Assembly (NCBI GenBank): GCA_030693515.1
Contig: JAUYAK010000126.1
Location: 1-64,000 of the forward strand
Source: Opitutaceae bacterium
GTDB lineage: Bacteria > Verrucomicrobiota > Verrucomicrobiia > Opitutales > Opitutaceae
Reading direction: 5' to 3'
DNA length: 64,000 nt
Shown here: positions 18,443 to 27,659 of the stretch, piece after piece
Position numbering within the stretch: position 1 is the stretch's first letter
How the letters are laid out: every line of letters starts with the position of its first letter
Translations under genes and position numbers: made by a program
The notes under the pieces: model-generated
Seen by the model: only the letters and a program-made list of their open reading frames with translations
Told to the model about the DNA's origin: nothing
Database searches by the model: none

Positions 18443-19473
18443 GCGTGCGCCGCAGTGAGCCAGCGCGACAGGCGCTTGGCGAGAAAATCGACGAAGGCGG
18501 GATGGTCATTCAGGCAGGGGATGGCGGTGAACTCGCCGCCGCCCGCCGCCTTGAAGTCCTCTGCCCCGCGCACCCGGATTTCCTCCAGGGTCTCGAGGCA
18601 GTCCGTGACAAAGGCCGGCGTGATCACGAGGAGGCGTTTTTTCCCCGCCTGCGCGAGGTGCACATATTCCGCATCCGTGTAGGGCACGAGCCACGGCTCG
18701 CCCCGCAGCCGCGACTGAAACGCGATCGACCACCGCTCCGGCGCGAGTCCGGCGCGCGCGGCGAAGAGGTGCGTCGTGGCCGTGACCTGGGCCTTGTAGC
18801 AGGTGGCGTGGGCCGGCGAGCAGGTGGTGCAGCAATCGGGCACCGTGAGGCAATGCGCGCGCGACGAATCCGCCTTGGTCAGGTGGCGCTGCGGGATGCT
18901 GTGGTAGCTGAAGAGGAGGTGGTCGTGCGGCTGATCGAGATACGGCCGGGCGCTGGCGACGAGCGCCTCGATGTAGTCGGGGTCGGCGTAAAACGGCGGC
19001 TCGCACGCGACCTTCATCTGCGGCGCGATCCGCGCGGCCTCGCGGCGGGCCTTTACGACGACGGTTTCCCAACTCGACATCGCGTAGTGCGGGTATTGCG
19101 GAAACAGCAGCACCTCCTCGACGCCCGCCGTGGCGAGCCGTTGCAGCGCCGCAGGGATCGACGGGTTGCCGTAGTTCATCGCCAGCTCGACGGGCGCCTC
19201 CGTCCGCGCCTGCAGGAGCGACTGCGCGCGCCGGCTCATCCTGATCAGCGGCGAGCCCTCCGGAGTCCAGATGGTGGAGTAGGCGTGCGCGGAATTTTTC
19301 GCGCGGAAAGGGATGATGAGGCCGTTGACGAGCAGGCGGCGGAGAAACGGGGAGGCCGGCTTGTCGATCACGCGCTCGTCGCCGAGGAACTCGCGCAGGT
19401 AGCGCTTCACATCGGGCACCGCGGTAGAGTCGGGCGAACCCAGGTTGAGCAGGAGGACGGCGCGTTTCGGCAT
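18439..19473 (-). CDS. hemH: ferrochelatase
   Basis: The 344-residue enzyme inserts iron into protoporphyrin (or coproporphyrin) in the last steps of heme synthesis. It begins MPKRAVLLLNLGSPDS, has PQYPHY (125-130), the catalytic His191 in LFSYHSIPQRHL, and Glu294/Glu298 in CLETLEEI. A cysteine cluster at 208-225 (C208, C214, C215, C218, C225) may hold an iron-sulfur cluster, as known in several bacterial ferrochelatases. Its 5' end and upstream region (19427-19514) are duplicated at 20183-20271 on the far side of the Uma2 gene. The stop overlaps the start of the histidine kinase gene. Confidence 0.95.
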   Translation of the reverse strand: MPKRAVLLLNLGSPDSTAVPDVKRYLREFLGDERVIDKPASPFLRRLLVNGLIIPFRAKNSAHAYSTIWTPEGSPLIRMSRRAQSLLQARTEAPVELAMNYGNPSIPAALQRLATAGVEEVLLFPQYPHYAMSSWETVVVKARREAARIAPQMKVACEPPFYADPDYIEALVASARPYLDQPHDHLLFSYHSIPQRHLTKADSSRAHCLTVPDCCTTCSPAHATCYKAQVTATTHLFAARAGLAPERWSIAFQSRLRGEPWLVPYTDAEYVHLAQAGKKRLLVITPAFVTDCLETLEEIRVRGAEDFKAAGGGEFTAIPCLNDHPAFVDFLAKRLSRWLTAAHA

Positions 19474-19514
19474 GGAAGCCGAATTGGTCGGGAAAAACGG
19501 GCGAAGTCAAACGG
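19427..19514. repeat. direct repeat A: hemH 5' end and upstream region
   Basis: This 88-base stretch covers the first codons of hemH and the 41 bases before its start. It matches 20183-20271 at all but about five positions (four substitutions and one extra G in the other copy). Similarity stops sharply on both sides. The two copies bracket the Uma2 gene. Confidence 0.9.
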
Positions 19515-19567
19515 AGCGGGAGCGTGGCCCTGCCCGGGTGCCCGCGACATTCGCCCAGACTCCGTCC

Positions 19568-20128
19568 TTACGGCACGCCTTCGTAGATCTGCGCCAACGG
19601 CACCGTGAGCTTGATGGAGCGGAACTCCACCGGCGCCGCGGCGGACGTGAGGACGACGGGCCGCCACTGTTCCTCGCGTCGGTGCATGGTGATCTCGCGG
19701 GTTTCCTGCGCGACGAGCGCGTATTCGTTCAGCGTGGGGATGAGAGTGTAGTTCAGCAGCTTTTCCCGCCGGTCGATGCTCTCGGTGGAGGGCGACAGCA
19801 CCTCGACGATGAGCGCGGGATCGCGGAGGTAGTGTTCTTCCAAGTGAACCGGCCCGCAGGCGACCATGACATCAGGATAATAGAAAATGTCCTCGCGGTT
19901 CACCGCGAGCCGGACCTTGACGTCGTTGATGTAGGCTTGGCACGCACTACCGCGCAGGTGGGTCCGAAAAAGGGAAAGGATATTTACGGCAATGATATTG
20001 TGCCGCACGCTGGACCCCGACATCGCATGGATGCGTCCGCCGATGTATTCGTGCCGCACGGTGCCGCCCGCCTCGTGGCGCAGGTAGTCCTCGACGGAAA
20101 GAAACAGCGGAGTCGCGGCGGATTCCAT
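19568..20128 (-). CDS. Uma2-family putative restriction endonuclease-fold protein
   Basis: The 186-residue protein starts MESAATPLFLSVEDYLRHEA at 20128, the usual opening of Uma2 (DUF820) proteins. Family marks are HEYIGGRIHAMSG, DVMVACGPVHLEEHY, LIVEVLSPSTE and DRREKLLNYTLIP, which supply the Glu, Asp, Glu and Lys of a PD-(D/E)XK-like site. The biological role of the family is not settled. An in-frame ATG at 20164 exists but the later start fits the family and lies five bases after the stop of a small remnant frame (20134-20229), suggesting translational coupling. The gene sits between two copies of the hemH leader, so it may use the duplicated hemH promoter. Confidence 0.9.
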   Translation of the reverse strand: MESAATPLFLSVEDYLRHEAGGTVRHEYIGGRIHAMSGSSVRHNIIAVNILSLFRTHLRGSACQAYINDVKVRLAVNREDIFYYPDVMVACGPVHLEEHYLRDPALIVEVLSPSTESIDRREKLLNYTLIPTLNEYALVAQETREITMHRREEQWRPVVLTSAAAPVEFRSIKLTVPLAQIYEGVP

Positions 20129-20133
20129 GACCG

Positions 20134-20229
20134 TCAAGTATTCGGGTGGCGCGGGAGTTGGCAAGGACTCGGTGCCGTCGTTGAGTCGGGCGAGCCCAGG
20201 TTGAGCAGGAGGACGGCGCGTTTCGACAT
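20134..20229 (-). pseudogene. 5' remnant of hemH serving as leader frame for the Uma2 gene
   Basis: Reading left from 20229 the frame begins MSKRAVLLLNLGSPDST, the start of ferrochelatase with one change (Pro2 to Ser), then runs into unrelated codons and stops at 20134-20136. This is a 31-residue fragment in the second copy of the hemH leader. Its stop is five bases before the Uma2 start. Confidence 0.8.
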
Positions 20230-20271
20230 TGAAGCCGAATTGGTCGGGGAAAAACGGGCGAAGTCAGACGG
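20183..20271. repeat. direct repeat B: second copy of the hemH leader
   Basis: This is the partner of 19427-19514, with one extra base and about four substitutions. It marks the outer edge of the Uma2 insertion. Recombination between A and B would remove the Uma2 gene and leave an intact hemH with its promoter. Confidence 0.9.
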
Positions 20272-20525
20272 GCGGTCTCCTCCGGAACTTCAGCGGTCCG
20301 ACCCTGCGCCGCGGGTCCGGGGGGCTTGCCCGTGCGCCCGTTGCTGAGGCGAAACGCGATCTTGACGGTTGGCTGGCTAGAAATACGAATTTCTTAAGCG
20401 CGGTGATTTGGACCCCAGCGTGCGGACGGTTTGCAGGCGCGCAGAGAATCACTTCGCCAAGCCCGGTGTTGAAGTCCGGGTTCCTGCCATGCTTCATGCT
20501 ATCAACCGCCTTGGCGCCACACCCC
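20230..20525. other. gap between the hemH leader copy and the alpha/beta hydrolase gene
   Basis: About 300 bases. The left 42 bases belong to repeat B. The rest is divergent upstream sequence that should hold the promoter of the hydrolase-LuxR pair (reading right) and of the duplicated leader (reading left). An open frame runs through it into the hydrolase gene but shows no protein-like character. No hairpin or operator was recognised. Confidence 0.4.
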
Positions 20526-21350
20526 ATGTCTGAATTGATTTCCAGCGACGGTGTGCGCCTGCATTACAGCGTTCACGGCTCGGGCCCGATGGACGTGATT
20601 CTGCTCCACGGCATGGGCGGATCGAGTTCCTCCTGGGGGCTGGTGTTGCCGCATCTCGACCCCGGCGTTTTTCGCGCGCTCGTGCTCGACCTCCGGGGGC
20701 ATGGTCGCTCGAAGGGCGGCGAGGCACGCTTCACCTATGCGCAGGTGAACGCCGATATATTGGCGGTGGCCGACGCCCTCCGGATGCCGCAGGCGGTCGT
20801 GGTGGGATTGAGCGGCAGCGGCAAGCACGCCGTCTGGCTGGCGGCTTCCGCGCCCGATCGGGTGCGCGGGCTTGTGCTGGTTGTCCCCTGCGGCATGGGA
20901 CCGGTGCCGCTGCCGCGGGAAATACTCGCCGAGGTATTCGACTGCGTCGGTCGCGGAGGTGACACTCCGCCGGCGCTGGCCGCTTTGTTTACCGAGAAGA
21001 CCGGCGCCCATCGAGAGTTAATCGTCCGAGAGTTTGCGCGGACTTCGCGGGCGGCCCTCGACGCCTCCGCCGAGCTGTGGGTCCACACTTCAATCGAGAA
21101 GGAGGCCGCGCACGTCACGCAGCCGACACTGGTCCTCGCTGGCGCGCGTGAACCGCTCTACCACCCGGAATTTCAGCGCCAGACCACGCTCGCGTCGCTG
21201 CCCCACGCACGCATGGAGATTCTGGACTGCGGGCACTTCATGACGTTTGAGGAACCTGTTGCGGTGGCCGGTGCGCTCGGGCGCCTTTGCGCGTCGCTTG
21301 CGCCGACGCGGCAGAAAGAAACGGCGGCGATACAACGTTCCGCCAGCTGA
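20526..21350 (+). CDS. alpha/beta-fold hydrolase
   Basis: The 274-residue protein starts MSELISSDGVRLHYSVHGSG. It has the oxyanion motif LLHGMGGSSSSW, the DLRGHGRS strand-turn, the nucleophile elbow GLSGSG with the serine, an acid candidate in LAGAREPL and the catalytic His in CGHFMTFEEP. Family members hydrolyse esters, lactones or haloalkanes; the substrate is unknown. An upstream in-frame ATG (MLSTALAPHPMSEL) is possible but adds no fold. The stop and the start of the LuxR-type gene overlap (TGATG), so the pair is translationally coupled. A role in making or breaking a signal for that regulator is inference. Confidence 0.88.
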   Translation: MSELISSDGVRLHYSVHGSGPMDVILLHGMGGSSSSWGLVLPHLDPGVFRALVLDLRGHGRSKGGEARFTYAQVNADILAVADALRMPQAVVVGLSGSGKHAVWLAASAPDRVRGLVLVVPCGMGPVPLPREILAEVFDCVGRGGDTPPALAALFTEKTGAHRELIVREFARTSRAALDASAELWVHTSIEKEAAHVTQPTLVLAGAREPLYHPEFQRQTTLASLPHARMEILDCGHFMTFEEPVAVAGALGRLCASLAPTRQKETAAIQRSAS

Positions 21351-22447
21351 TGATGACCCGTCTCTCCCATTCCGCGCTGATGCGCGCGCACCGCTTCATG
21401 GTCGAGATCCATGCGTTGGGTGATCTCACGGTAAAGAGCAGGGCGATTCCGGCAGGCTTGGCGCAGCTCGTGGCCTGCGATCGCGCGGCGATCAACGAAA
21501 TGGACCTCGTGGCGAAGCAGGTGATTACGCCGCATCCGGTGCCGGCGTATTGGGCAAAGCTCGGGCCCGTTCTTCAGGCCCACCTGCACGAACACGAGAT
21601 GTTCGGCCAGGAGGCGCGTCTGGAGAATCACCGCGTCGTGACCTTTGGCAATCGCCGGCACGACCCGCGCTGGAAAAAATCCATGCTCTACAACGAATAC
21701 TACTTGAAAGCTGGGGCGCAGCAGCAGGCGGGGAACTTTGTGTTTCGCGAAACGGAAAGAGGGCTCTTCCTGAACTGCAACCGCTGGGGTCGCGATTTTT
21801 CCGCTGCCGAGCGGATGGTGCTCGAACTTGTCAGCCCCCACATCGGGTTCGCGTGGCGCAACGCCGAGCAAGTCACTCGGCTGCGGCGGCTCGAGGGCGA
21901 GGGGTTTGGAAACGGAGGCGGACCGAGCCAATGCGTCCTCACGGTGGACGCGACCGGGCGGTGGCTCGGTCCGGTGCCCGCGACGGCGTGTGAGCGGCTC
22001 TCGCCGTTTTTCGGCGAAGGGGTGGACGCAGGCCACCCTGTGCCCGAGGCGCTCCGCCGATGGATGCGCGCCCAGCGCGAGCGGATGCAGTCCCCGGAGG
22101 CGCTGGGCTTACCGCCGGCGCTTTTCGAACTGCGCTTGCCCTGTGCCGTCCTTATCGCGCGGCTCGGGCAGGTCTTGCCCGACTCGACCATGCTCCTGCT
22201 GGAGGTGTCGCGGCCTGCGCCGCGTTCCGGCCGGGTGGAGAGCCTCGCCGGTTTCACGCCACGCGAGAGCGAGATCCTCCACTGGCTCCGCGAGGGAAAG
22301 CGCAATATCGAAATCGGCACGATCCTCGGGCTGAGTCCGCGCACGGTGGGGAAGCACGTCGAGCACATCTTGGAAAAACTCGGCGTGGAGACGCGCACCG
22401 CCGCGGCGCGGGCGGCGTTTGAAATCGGGCGGGGTAAATCACCGTGA
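21350..22447 (+). CDS. LuxR-type transcriptional regulator
   Basis: The 365-residue protein ends in a LuxR/GerE helix-turn-helix (about 295-360): FTPRESEILHWLREGKRNIEIGTILGLSPRTVGKHVEHIL, the signature given here in two pieces as FTPRESEILHWL and SPRTVGKHVEHIL. The N-terminal 230 residues resemble a GAF-like ligand domain, without the residues of acyl-homoserine-lactone binding that I would expect in true LuxR proteins. Start ATG 21350 overlaps the hydrolase stop. The gene is followed by a 323-base gap with a palindrome (22530-22545) and the collagen-like gene, which it may control. Confidence 0.88.
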   Translation: MMTRLSHSALMRAHRFMVEIHALGDLTVKSRAIPAGLAQLVACDRAAINEMDLVAKQVITPHPVPAYWAKLGPVLQAHLHEHEMFGQEARLENHRVVTFGNRRHDPRWKKSMLYNEYYLKAGAQQQAGNFVFRETERGLFLNCNRWGRDFSAAERMVLELVSPHIGFAWRNAEQVTRLRRLEGEGFGNGGGPSQCVLTVDATGRWLGPVPATACERLSPFFGEGVDAGHPVPEALRRWMRAQRERMQSPEALGLPPALFELRLPCAVLIARLGQVLPDSTMLLLEVSRPAPRSGRVESLAGFTPRESEILHWLREGKRNIEIGTILGLSPRTVGKHVEHILEKLGVETRTAAARAAFEIGRGKSP

Positions 22448-22770
22448 ACCGCGGCGGGTTTCGGAAATAATTCCGGGAGCCGCCCGGGCATCCTGCCGGC
22501 CGGGCCGCAAATTCCCACGGGCCCAAAACTACGTCATCTGACGTATTCCGTCGCCGCCCGTTTTGCGTTAGTGTTGGCGAGCCCGTTATGGCTCCGCGAC
22601 GCGACGGGGCCCGAGAGATTCCCGCCCCGGCGTCGTTCGCTCCTATGCTCAAATTTTCCACGAAAAAGAATGCCATTCTAAAAGGTTGGCGCGCTGGATT
22701 GCGTTTCGTTTTCCGGCGGCTCCCCCGAGTCGGCAACGTCCCCCACCAGAATGAAAGTCCAGTTCCTCCC
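22448..22770. other. promoter region of the collagen-like gene
   Basis: About 320 bases between the LuxR-type regulator and the collagen-like protein. It holds the TACG-N8-CGTA palindrome at 22530-22545. An open frame begins at 22588 and runs into the collagen gene, but the signal peptide starts only at 22771, so this stretch is probably an untranslated leader. No intrinsic terminator follows the regulator, so read-through is possible. Confidence 0.45.
22530..22545. promoter_or_regulatory. perfect palindrome, candidate LuxR-type operator
   Basis: TACGTCA and TGACGTA are perfect 7-base arms around TC. It lies 83 bases after the LuxR-type regulator stop and 241 bases before the collagen-like start. 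Size and symmetry fit a dimeric GerE-type helix-turn-helix protein. The same TACG-N8-CGTA frame occurs at 15705-15720. Confidence 0.5.
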
Positions 22771-25700
22771 ATGAAATTACGAATCGTCCCCCCGTTCGCC
22801 CTCAGCGCTTCGCTTGCGGCCTGTTTGTTTTGTTCCGCACCGCTCGCGTTCGCCGCTCAAGGCGGCCCAGGCCCAGGCCCGGGTGGCAATGTTCCCACCA
22901 TCTCGAAGGCTGCGGTGTCTGGCTTGAATACCCCGGCACCGACGATCACGGTGGAAGGCACTAACTTCACGGCCCAGACCACGATTTCGTTTGGCACGAC
23001 TGGAGGTCAGTTCGTCCTATTGCCCGTTACCTCGGTCACCGCGACGTCGCTTGTCGCAACGCTGCCCACAAGCACGCCAGGCACGTATGCCATTGTGGTA
23101 GGCGACGGTGGCGTCGTAGCGCAGAAGGTTGTGATCGATGTTACGATTGGTGCCACGGGTGTCGCCGGTCCGCAAGGTCCCGTCGGTCCGACCGGCGCGA
23201 CGGGCCTGCAAGGCGTGCCCGGAGCAGATGGCGCGGTAGGTGCGCAAGGCCCCGCGGGGGCGGCGGGTGCCACCGGCGCGACGGGTCCACAGGGGCCGGT
23301 CGGGCCGCAGGGGCCTCAAGGCCCAGCGGGCTCGGACGGAGCCCCCGGCGCCGTCGGAGTCGCCGGCCCGATTGGACCGCCGGGGCCGCAAGGCGCGACT
23401 GGGGCTGTGGGTCCGCAGGGACCGCAAGGCGTTCCTGGCGTGGTGAGCTTTCCCACTCGCAACACAACGGGTGGAGAATTGGCGCTTCCCACCTCATCGA
23501 CCGGGGCGGACAACACCGCTTATGGCGCGATGGCTCTCGCGAGCGCACCCTCGGGTAACGGCAACACCGCCGTCGGATCGCGTGCCCTATTTTCAAATAC
23601 GAACGGCACGCAGAATACCGCGCACGGCGTTGACGCGCTGCGGCAGAACAGCACGGGAGGCGGGAACACCGCGAGCGGGTATGCAGTGCTCCGGAATAAT
23701 ACCGATGGCTACAACAATACCGCCTTTGGGGCTGCAGCGCTGGAGGTGAATTCGATCGGCAACAACAACACCGCCATGGGTGCGAGCGCACTGCGCATGA
23801 ACACCTCGCACAACAACACGGCAACCGGCTTCTTCGCGCTGTTTGCCAACACGGCTGGCGGGGGAAATACCGCGTTTGGCGCTTACACCATGGAGAGAAA
23901 CACCATGGGCAACAGCAACGCGGCCTTCGGCACCCAAGCTTTGCGATTTAACGTATCGGGCGAACTCAACACGGCTCTCGGGAACAGTGCGTTGGCCCAA
24001 GGCACGAGCGGAAGCGGGAACATGGCGGCGGGATTCGCGACGCTTCTGCGCAATACCTCGGGTGCGAACAATACCGGCGTGGGAACATGGGCGCTCGAAA
24101 ATAATACCACCGGAGCGCGTAATGTCGCGGTCGGATACCAAGCGGGTCAGAACGCCACGAACGGAAATGACAATATTTATGTCGCCAACTGGGGTGCCGC
24201 AGGCGAATCTGGCGCCATTCGTATTGGAACTGTCGGGACACACACCCGCGCATTCCTAGCCGGCGTCAGCGGAGTTACACCGGCGGGAACCGGCATCGCA
24301 GTGGTCATCGACGCCAATGGCCAGCTCGGGGTGAATCCCAATCTCGGCGCGACCGGCCCGGAAGGTCCTGCGGGACCGGTTGGTCCACAAGGCACCCAAG
24401 GTCCAGCGGGTCCGGCCGGTGCTATTGGACCGATTGGTCCACAAGGAACGGCTGGAATCGCTGGTGCTATCGGACCCGCGGGCCCGCAGGGCATTGCTGG
24501 ACCTCAGGGTCTTCCCGGAATGATTGGTTTTGGGGAGCGAAATACGTCAGGCGGTGACGAAGCTCTAGCTGCGACTTCAACCGGCGCGGAGAACGCGGCC
24601 TACGGATATGGCGCCCTCAAATTTACGACATCCGGTTACGGCAATTCCGCGTTTGGTGCCAACGCACTTAGATCGAACACAACCGGGATTGTTAACACGG
24701 CGGTGGGGCAGGGAGCAATGTTGTTCAACACGTCTGGGGCTCTTAACGTGGCAATCGGCGGCTCTGCGTTACAGTCTAACACTAACGGCTCGCTTAACAG
24801 CGCAGTCGGCCTTCAATCGTTGTTGCGAAACACATCGGGCGGGCTAAACAGTGCATTTGGTGCCAAAGCTTTACACAACAACACGATCGGTGCCGGCAAT
24901 ACGGCCATGGGCGTAAACGCGCTGATTTTCAACGTTGACGGTAACTTCAACGTCGCAGTGGGAAATTCTTCACTTGAGAACACGACGGGGGTCCGGAACA
25001 CTGCAATCGGCTTTGAATCCGGTAAAAACTTGACCACCGGAAACGATAACGTCGCGATCGCGCATTCCGGAGTGGCCGGAGACTCCCAAACGACGCGCAT
25101 CGGCTCAATCCAGACACGGGCGTTCATGGCCGGGATCAGCGGCGTTACGCCGGCCGGATCTGGTGTTCCGGTAGTTATCGACGCAAATGGCCAGCTCGGG
25201 GTGAATCCCAATCTCGGCGCGACCGGCCCGGAAGGTCCTGCGGGGCCGGTTGGTCCAGCGGGTCCAGTTGGACCGCAAGGCATCCAAGGTCCAGCGGGTC
25301 CGGCAGGCGCGACGGGAGCCACTGGCGCGACGGGGCCGGCGGGTTCTCAGGGCCCCGCTGGCGCGACAGGTGCGACCGGTGCCCAAGGTCCGGCTGGTGC
25401 AACTGGTCCGGCCGGAGTAATCGGATTTCCGTTGCGCAACACCACGGGCGGCGTGAACGCGTTGTCCGTCTCATCAACCGGCACTGACAATTCAGGTTAT
25501 GGCGAGTCTGCGCTCGGGGCCAACTCCACCGGTGCCTTCAACACTGCAACGGGGGCATTTGCTCTGGCCAACAACACCACCGGTGGCACCAATACAGCCC
25601 ACGGTGCGAGTGCACTGCGCAACAGCACCACTGCGAGCAACAATACGGCTTTTGGAGCGTTCGCTCTCAACTCCACCACAACCGGCTCACGGAATGTCGC

Positions 25701-26736
25701 GGTGGGAACGTTTGCGTTGCGCTTCAACTCGACGGGCGAGGCCAACGTTGCGATGGGGCTGAATGCCTTGGTCAACAATTCCGTTGGCTTCGGCAATCTG
25801 GCATTTGGCGAAACGGCCATGCAGCAAAACACCACCGGGAACGAAAATGTTGCCTTGGGCCGCAACACGCTTCGCTTGAGCGTGAACGGCCAGGGAAATA
25901 CTGCGCTGGGCAACCATGCGATGAGCAACGCGACGGGCGGAAGCGCGAACATTGGCGTGGGACCGTATGCTCTCGATGCGAACACGACGGGCAACGACAA
26001 TGTCGCGATCGGACAGAGCGCGCTGGCAGACAACACCACGGGATGGGTGAACGTCGCCATCGCGAATGCCGCGCTCTACAAGAACACGACCGGCACCGAC
26101 AACGTCGCGATTGGGAATGCTGCGATGTTTGAAAATCTTACCGGCCGTCGAAACACCGCGATCGGCTATCAAGCCGGCTTTTACCTTACCTCCGGCAACG
26201 ACAACGTGGCCATCGCCAACACCGGGGTTGCGGGAGAGTCGAATACGATTCGCGTCGGCACGAATCATACACGGACGTTTGTCGCCGGCATCCGTGGCCG
26301 GACCACGGGCGTGGCCGACGGCGTCGCCGTCATGATCGACAGCGCCGGCCAGCTCGGCACCATTTCGTCGTCCGCCCGCTACAAAGAAGACATCGCCGAT
26401 ATGGACACTGTCAGCGAGCGGCTGATGGCGCTGCGCCCAGTCACATTCCGCTACAAGAGCGAATTCAACGACGGCTCCAAGCCCGTGCAATTCGGGCTCG
26501 TAGCGGAGGAGGTCGCACAAGCGTTTCCCGAGCTCGTCGTCGAAAACCAGGAGCACCATCCCGAGACGGTGAAATATCACCTGCTTTCCACGCTTTTGCT
26601 CAACGAACTCCAAAAGCAGCACCGCGTGATTCAGGGGCAGTCCGTTCAACTCACCGTGCTCTCCGCGCAAGTGCGTGAGATCGAGGAACTCAAGGCTCAG
26701 GTCGCAGCGTTGGCCGATCGGCTGACCAAACCCTGA
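22771..26736 (+). CDS. collagen-like fibre protein with S74 intramolecular chaperone domain
   Basis: The 1321-residue surface protein starts at ATG 22771 with a signal peptide (about 1-29). Residues about 41-127 look like an IPT/TIG immunoglobulin-type domain. Then come three modules, each a Gly-X-Y collagen block (about nt 23149-23440, 24343-24525, 25216-25425) followed by tens of short repeats of the type NNTAxGxxAL (YadA-head-like or left-handed beta-roll), each closing with a conserved 'ISGVTPAG' segment. The C-terminus has SSARYKEDI, the start of a Peptidase_S74 endosialidase-type chaperone (about 26360-26600), and a final coiled coil. Such chaperones trimerise and often cut themselves off at the Ser before the RYK motif. 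A trimeric, collagen-stiffened adhesin or sheath fibre is the inferred role. It lies behind a candidate LuxR-type operator. Confidence 0.9.
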   Translation: MKLRIVPPFALSASLAACLFCSAPLAFAAQGGPGPGPGGNVPTISKAAVSGLNTPAPTITVEGTNFTAQTTISFGTTGGQFVLLPVTSVTATSLVATLPTSTPGTYAIVVGDGGVVAQKVVIDVTIGATGVAGPQGPVGPTGATGLQGVPGADGAVGAQGPAGAAGATGATGPQGPVGPQGPQGPAGSDGAPGAVGVAGPIGPPGPQGATGAVGPQGPQGVPGVVSFPTRNTTGGELALPTSSTGADNTAYGAMALASAPSGNGNTAVGSRALFSNTNGTQNTAHGVDALRQNSTGGGNTASGYAVLRNNTDGYNNTAFGAAALEVNSIGNNNTAMGASALRMNTSHNNTATGFFALFANTAGGGNTAFGAYTMERNTMGNSNAAFGTQALRFNVSGELNTALGNSALAQGTSGSGNMAAGFATLLRNTSGANNTGVGTWALENNTTGARNVAVGYQAGQNATNGNDNIYVANWGAAGESGAIRIGTVGTHTRAFLAGVSGVTPAGTGIAVVIDANGQLGVNPNLGATGPEGPAGPVGPQGTQGPAGPAGAIGPIGPQGTAGIAGAIGPAGPQGIAGPQGLPGMIGFGERNTSGGDEALAATSTGAENAAYGYGALKFTTSGYGNSAFGANALRSNTTGIVNTAVGQGAMLFNTSGALNVAIGGSALQSNTNGSLNSAVGLQSLLRNTSGGLNSAFGAKALHNNTIGAGNTAMGVNALIFNVDGNFNVAVGNSSLENTTGVRNTAIGFESGKNLTTGNDNVAIAHSGVAGDSQTTRIGSIQTRAFMAGISGVTPAGSGVPVVIDANGQLGVNPNLGATGPEGPAGPVGPAGPVGPQGIQGPAGPAGATGATGATGPAGSQGPAGATGATGAQGPAGATGPAGVIGFPLRNTTGGVNALSVSSTGTDNSGYGESALGANSTGAFNTATGAFALANNTTGGTNTAHGASALRNSTTASNNTAFGAFALNSTTTGSRNVAVGTFALRFNSTGEANVAMGLNALVNNSVGFGNLAFGETAMQQNTTGNENVALGRNTLRLSVNGQGNTALGNHAMSNATGGSANIGVGPYALDANTTGNDNVAIGQSALADNTTGWVNVAIANAALYKNTTGTDNVAIGNAAMFENLTGRRNTAIGYQAGFYLTSGNDNVAIANTGVAGESNTIRVGTNHTRTFVAGIRGRTTGVADGVAVMIDSAGQLGTISSSARYKEDIADMDTVSERLMALRPVTFRYKSEFNDGSKPVQFGLVAEEVAQAFPELVVENQEHHPETVKYHLLSTLLLNELQKQHRVIQGQSVQLTVLSAQVREIEELKAQVAALADRLTKP
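24307..24387 (+). repeat. internal 81-base direct repeat, copy 1, of the collagen-like gene
   Basis: This stretch ends the first head module and opens the second collagen block. It matches 25177-25257 at 79 of 81 bases, at a spacing of 870 bases, far closer than the surrounding repeats. It points to recent module duplication or gene conversion. Confidence 0.9.
25177..25257 (+). repeat. internal 81-base direct repeat, copy 2, of the collagen-like gene
   Basis: Partner of 24307-24387. It ends the second head module and opens the third collagen block. Recombination between the copies would drop exactly one in-frame module of 290 residues. Confidence 0.9.
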
Positions 26737-26806
26737 GGCTCGTCAAACCTCATGGTCGCGCGCCATTCCCCTGACGGGTGTGGCGTTTTTCTTGTTGCGC
26801 CGCACC

Positions 26807-26905
26807 TCATGCCAGCCCGCTGTAAAACCGAATCTGCGCGATCAGACGGTGGACGTTTTCCGGCGCGATGCGGTCCGTGACCACGGAGCGGCGCCGCGTC
26901 GAGGT
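26807..26905 (-). pseudogene. 3' remnant duplicated from the gene at 27660-27977
   Basis: Read leftward, the frame ends VTDRIAPENVHRLIAQ then IRFYSGLA and TGA at 26807. The intact gene at 27660 ends ITDRIAPENVHRLIAQ then LKFCGGLA. A 26-base core (26847-26872 and 27700-27725) is identical. No start or upstream part is present here, so this is a stranded gene end. The toxin-antitoxin pair lies exactly between the two copies. Confidence 0.8.
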
Positions 26906-26913
26906 GGGTGTGC

Positions 26914-27327
26914 TCACGGCCGCACACGCTTGAGAAATTCCGCAGGCGCCAGCGCGGGCACCGGCGAGCGGCGGTAATCGGCGAGGTTGCGCGTGACGAT
27001 GACATCCACGCTCGCGCCGAGGGCGGCGGCTACTTGCAGCGCGTCCTCGTAGTCCGCCAACGGGAGCGCCAGCGCTTGCCGAGCCGCCACCTGATCGACC
27101 GCGGGCACTTCTAGGAAAGCGAGAATCTCGCCAAGAAAGTCGCGCGCGACTCGGCTGCCCCGCAGTCGACCGGCGATGTAGTGGATGTTGGCCAGCGAGT
27201 GCCATGCGACCCAACCGGCCCCGGTGTGCAGCTCGGCCCAGCCGAGCACGCCCACGCTGTCGGTCAGAAATGCGGATCGTTCGAGGGCGACATCGAGCAG
27301 CACATCGCAATCAATCAGCGCGCGCAT
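26914..27327 (-). CDS. PIN-domain toxin of the PIN_3 type
   Basis: The 137-residue protein fits the PIN_3 (PF13470) branch: D6/D8/D12 in MRALIDCDVLLDV, D92/E94/D95 in LADYEDALQVAAA, and the closing VIVTRNLADYRRSPVPALAP with D117. Family members are toxin-type ribonucleases. It overlaps the preceding small gene by 17 bases, in antitoxin-toxin order. The target RNA is unknown. Confidence 0.85.
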   Translation of the reverse strand: MRALIDCDVLLDVALERSAFLTDSVGVLGWAELHTGAGWVAWHSLANIHYIAGRLRGSRVARDFLGEILAFLEVPAVDQVAARQALALPLADYEDALQVAAALGASVDVIVTRNLADYRRSPVPALAPAEFLKRVRP

Positions 27328-27577
27328 GAGGGGCCGGCTTCACGTATTTTGCGAGCAGGTGAGCGAAGCGATGGTCGTGCGGGAAATCGGAGGCAACGGG
27401 CAGCTGGGTCGGGGGATGTTTGTTCAGCCAGCGCTCGGCGAAGGCGGGCTTGTGCTTGGCGGATGTGACGAAGGATTTCTCGAAAAGGGCCGAAATGCTG
27501 GTGCCCTGCCGACGGGCGGCGCGGCGGGCGGCCTGCACGGCGGCGCGTTCGACGGTGAGGGTGAGTTTTTGCTTCAT
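27311..27577 (-). CDS. ribbon-helix-helix-like antitoxin
   Basis: The 88-residue protein starts MKQKLTLTVERAAVQAARRA at 27577, a short beta strand then basic helices, as in ribbon-helix-helix antitoxins of the DUF6364 type. The C-terminal half (after about residue 45) is rich in Pro/His/Lys and would contact the toxin. The open frame runs further upstream but the ribbon-helix-helix strand marks the true start. It precedes and overlaps the PIN_3 toxin. Confidence 0.75.
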   Translation of the reverse strand: MKQKLTLTVERAAVQAARRAARRQGTSISALFEKSFVTSAKHKPAFAERWLNKHPPTQLPVASDFPHDHRFAHLLAKYVKPAPHARAD

Positions 27578-27659
27578 GCACGTGTTTTCAGGGGCGGCAC
27601 GTGTGAGGTCAAGTCCACAGCCGGGAGGAGAGAGCCGCGCGCGAGCGGCTTTCCCGAAT

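Noticed and set aside
22771-26736. CRISPR-like array in the collagen-like gene
   Set aside because: The short repeats are codons of Gly-X-Y and NNTAxGxxAL units in one open frame, with no constant spacer length.
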